In this document: positions 12,974 through 13,062 of the stretch, in pieces | How the letters are laid out: each line of letters opens with the position of its first letter | Numbering within the stretch: the first letter of the stretch is position 1 | Assembly (NCBI GenBank): GCA_020427905.1 | Contig: JAGQNU010000076.1 | Location: 1 to 13,062, forward strand | DNA: 13,062 nucleotides | Reading direction: 5' to 3' | Source: Candidatus Saccharimonadota bacterium | Lineage (GTDB): Bacteria > Patescibacteriota > Saccharimonadia > Saccharimonadales > UBA7683 | Notes under the pieces: generated by a model | Seen by the model: the letters and a program-made list of their open reading frames with translations, nothing else | What the model was told of the DNA's origin: nothing | Database searches by the model: none | Position numbers and translations under genes: made by a program

Positions 12974-13062
12974 ATGGATTTAGGAAGTTACACGAGTAGG
13001 ATGCAAGGCGCTGTGACTCACTTGCAAGATGAGCTAAAAAAGGTACGAACTGGCCGAGCTCA
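12974..13062 (+). CDS. frr: Ribosome recycling factor (3' end missing)
   Basis: RRF works with EF-G to split the 70S ribosome after termination. Only about 29 residues are visible: MDLGSYTSRMQGAVTHLQDE followed by a Lys-rich stretch and VRTGRA. The final LxxxLxxVRTGRA pattern at residues 20-29 is the hallmark of the first long helix of RRF. ATG 12974 is preceded by AAGGAG (12964-12969) with a short 4-nt spacing; the ATG at 12970 is out of frame and hits a stop within ten codons. It lies downstream of tsf, the usual rpsB-tsf-(pyrH)-frr order minus pyrH. The gene runs off the window edge. Confidence 0.88.
   Translation, partial: MDLGSYTSRMQGAVTHLQDELKKVRTGRA

Noticed and set aside
1..13062. 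CRISPR array, insertion sequence, tRNA/rRNA gene, phage or toxin-antitoxin module
   Set aside because: No spaced repeats, terminal inverted repeats with transposase, cloverleaf-like or rRNA-like sequence, or toxin-antitoxin gene pair was seen; essentially all the space is taken by housekeeping genes and their promoters.

Overview
The window looks like chromosomal DNA of a streamlined bacterium. Its style best fits the Candidate Phyla Radiation / Patescibacteria, most likely Candidatus Saccharibacteria (TM7). The reasons are a short EF-Ts (198 aa), a zinc-less type-B L31 with a long tail, tsf followed directly by frr without pyrH, almost no intergenic space, overlapping gene ends and two small orphan proteins. 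TGA is used as a stop and never read through, which argues against the UGA=Gly code of Gracilibacteria/Absconditabacteria. The phylum assignment is inference from gene content, not from a search.

Layout. 2-775 (+) is the 3' part of parB, convergent with lepB (772-1497, -). A divergent promoter region leads to a + strand envelope cluster: an LCP/LytR-type protein (1583-3241), a polytopic membrane protein (3261-4034) and a membrane-anchored HtrA-like protease (4040-5206). HtrA overlaps by 29 bp the opposing prmC (5178-6014, -), which is itself overlapped by the SpoU/TrmH rRNA methyltransferase that precedes it in transcription (6004-6786, -). Then come orphan gene 1 (6900-7391, +), prfA/RF1 (7416-8468, -), orphan gene 2 (8544-9035, +), a terminator hairpin (9091-9121), rpmE2 (9135-9539, -), an ABC exporter half-transporter (9657-11471, +) and rpsB-tsf-frr (11602 to the end, +; frr cut by the window edge).

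Working together. Translation dominates: S2, EF-Ts, RRF, RF1, the RF1 methylase PrmC, L31 and an rRNA methylase. The second theme is the cell surface: LepB processes secreted proteins, LCP probably attaches polymer to the wall, HtrA controls quality outside the membrane, and the ABC protein exports an unknown substrate. ParB serves chromosome partition.

The most interesting signals are regulatory. Six genes have an (often extended) -10 box of type TGnTATACT/TATAAT only 6-10 nt before the ATG, which predicts leaderless mRNAs. The ribosomal protein genes instead have longer leaders with Shine-Dalgarno sites, and the rpsB and rpmE2 leaders can fold in ways that suggest autoregulation. Stop codons are strongly skewed to TAG (8 of 14). 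No mobile elements, CRISPR arrays, tRNA or rRNA genes were seen. No clear new multi-gene system is visible; the orphan genes and the start-site architecture are the best leads.
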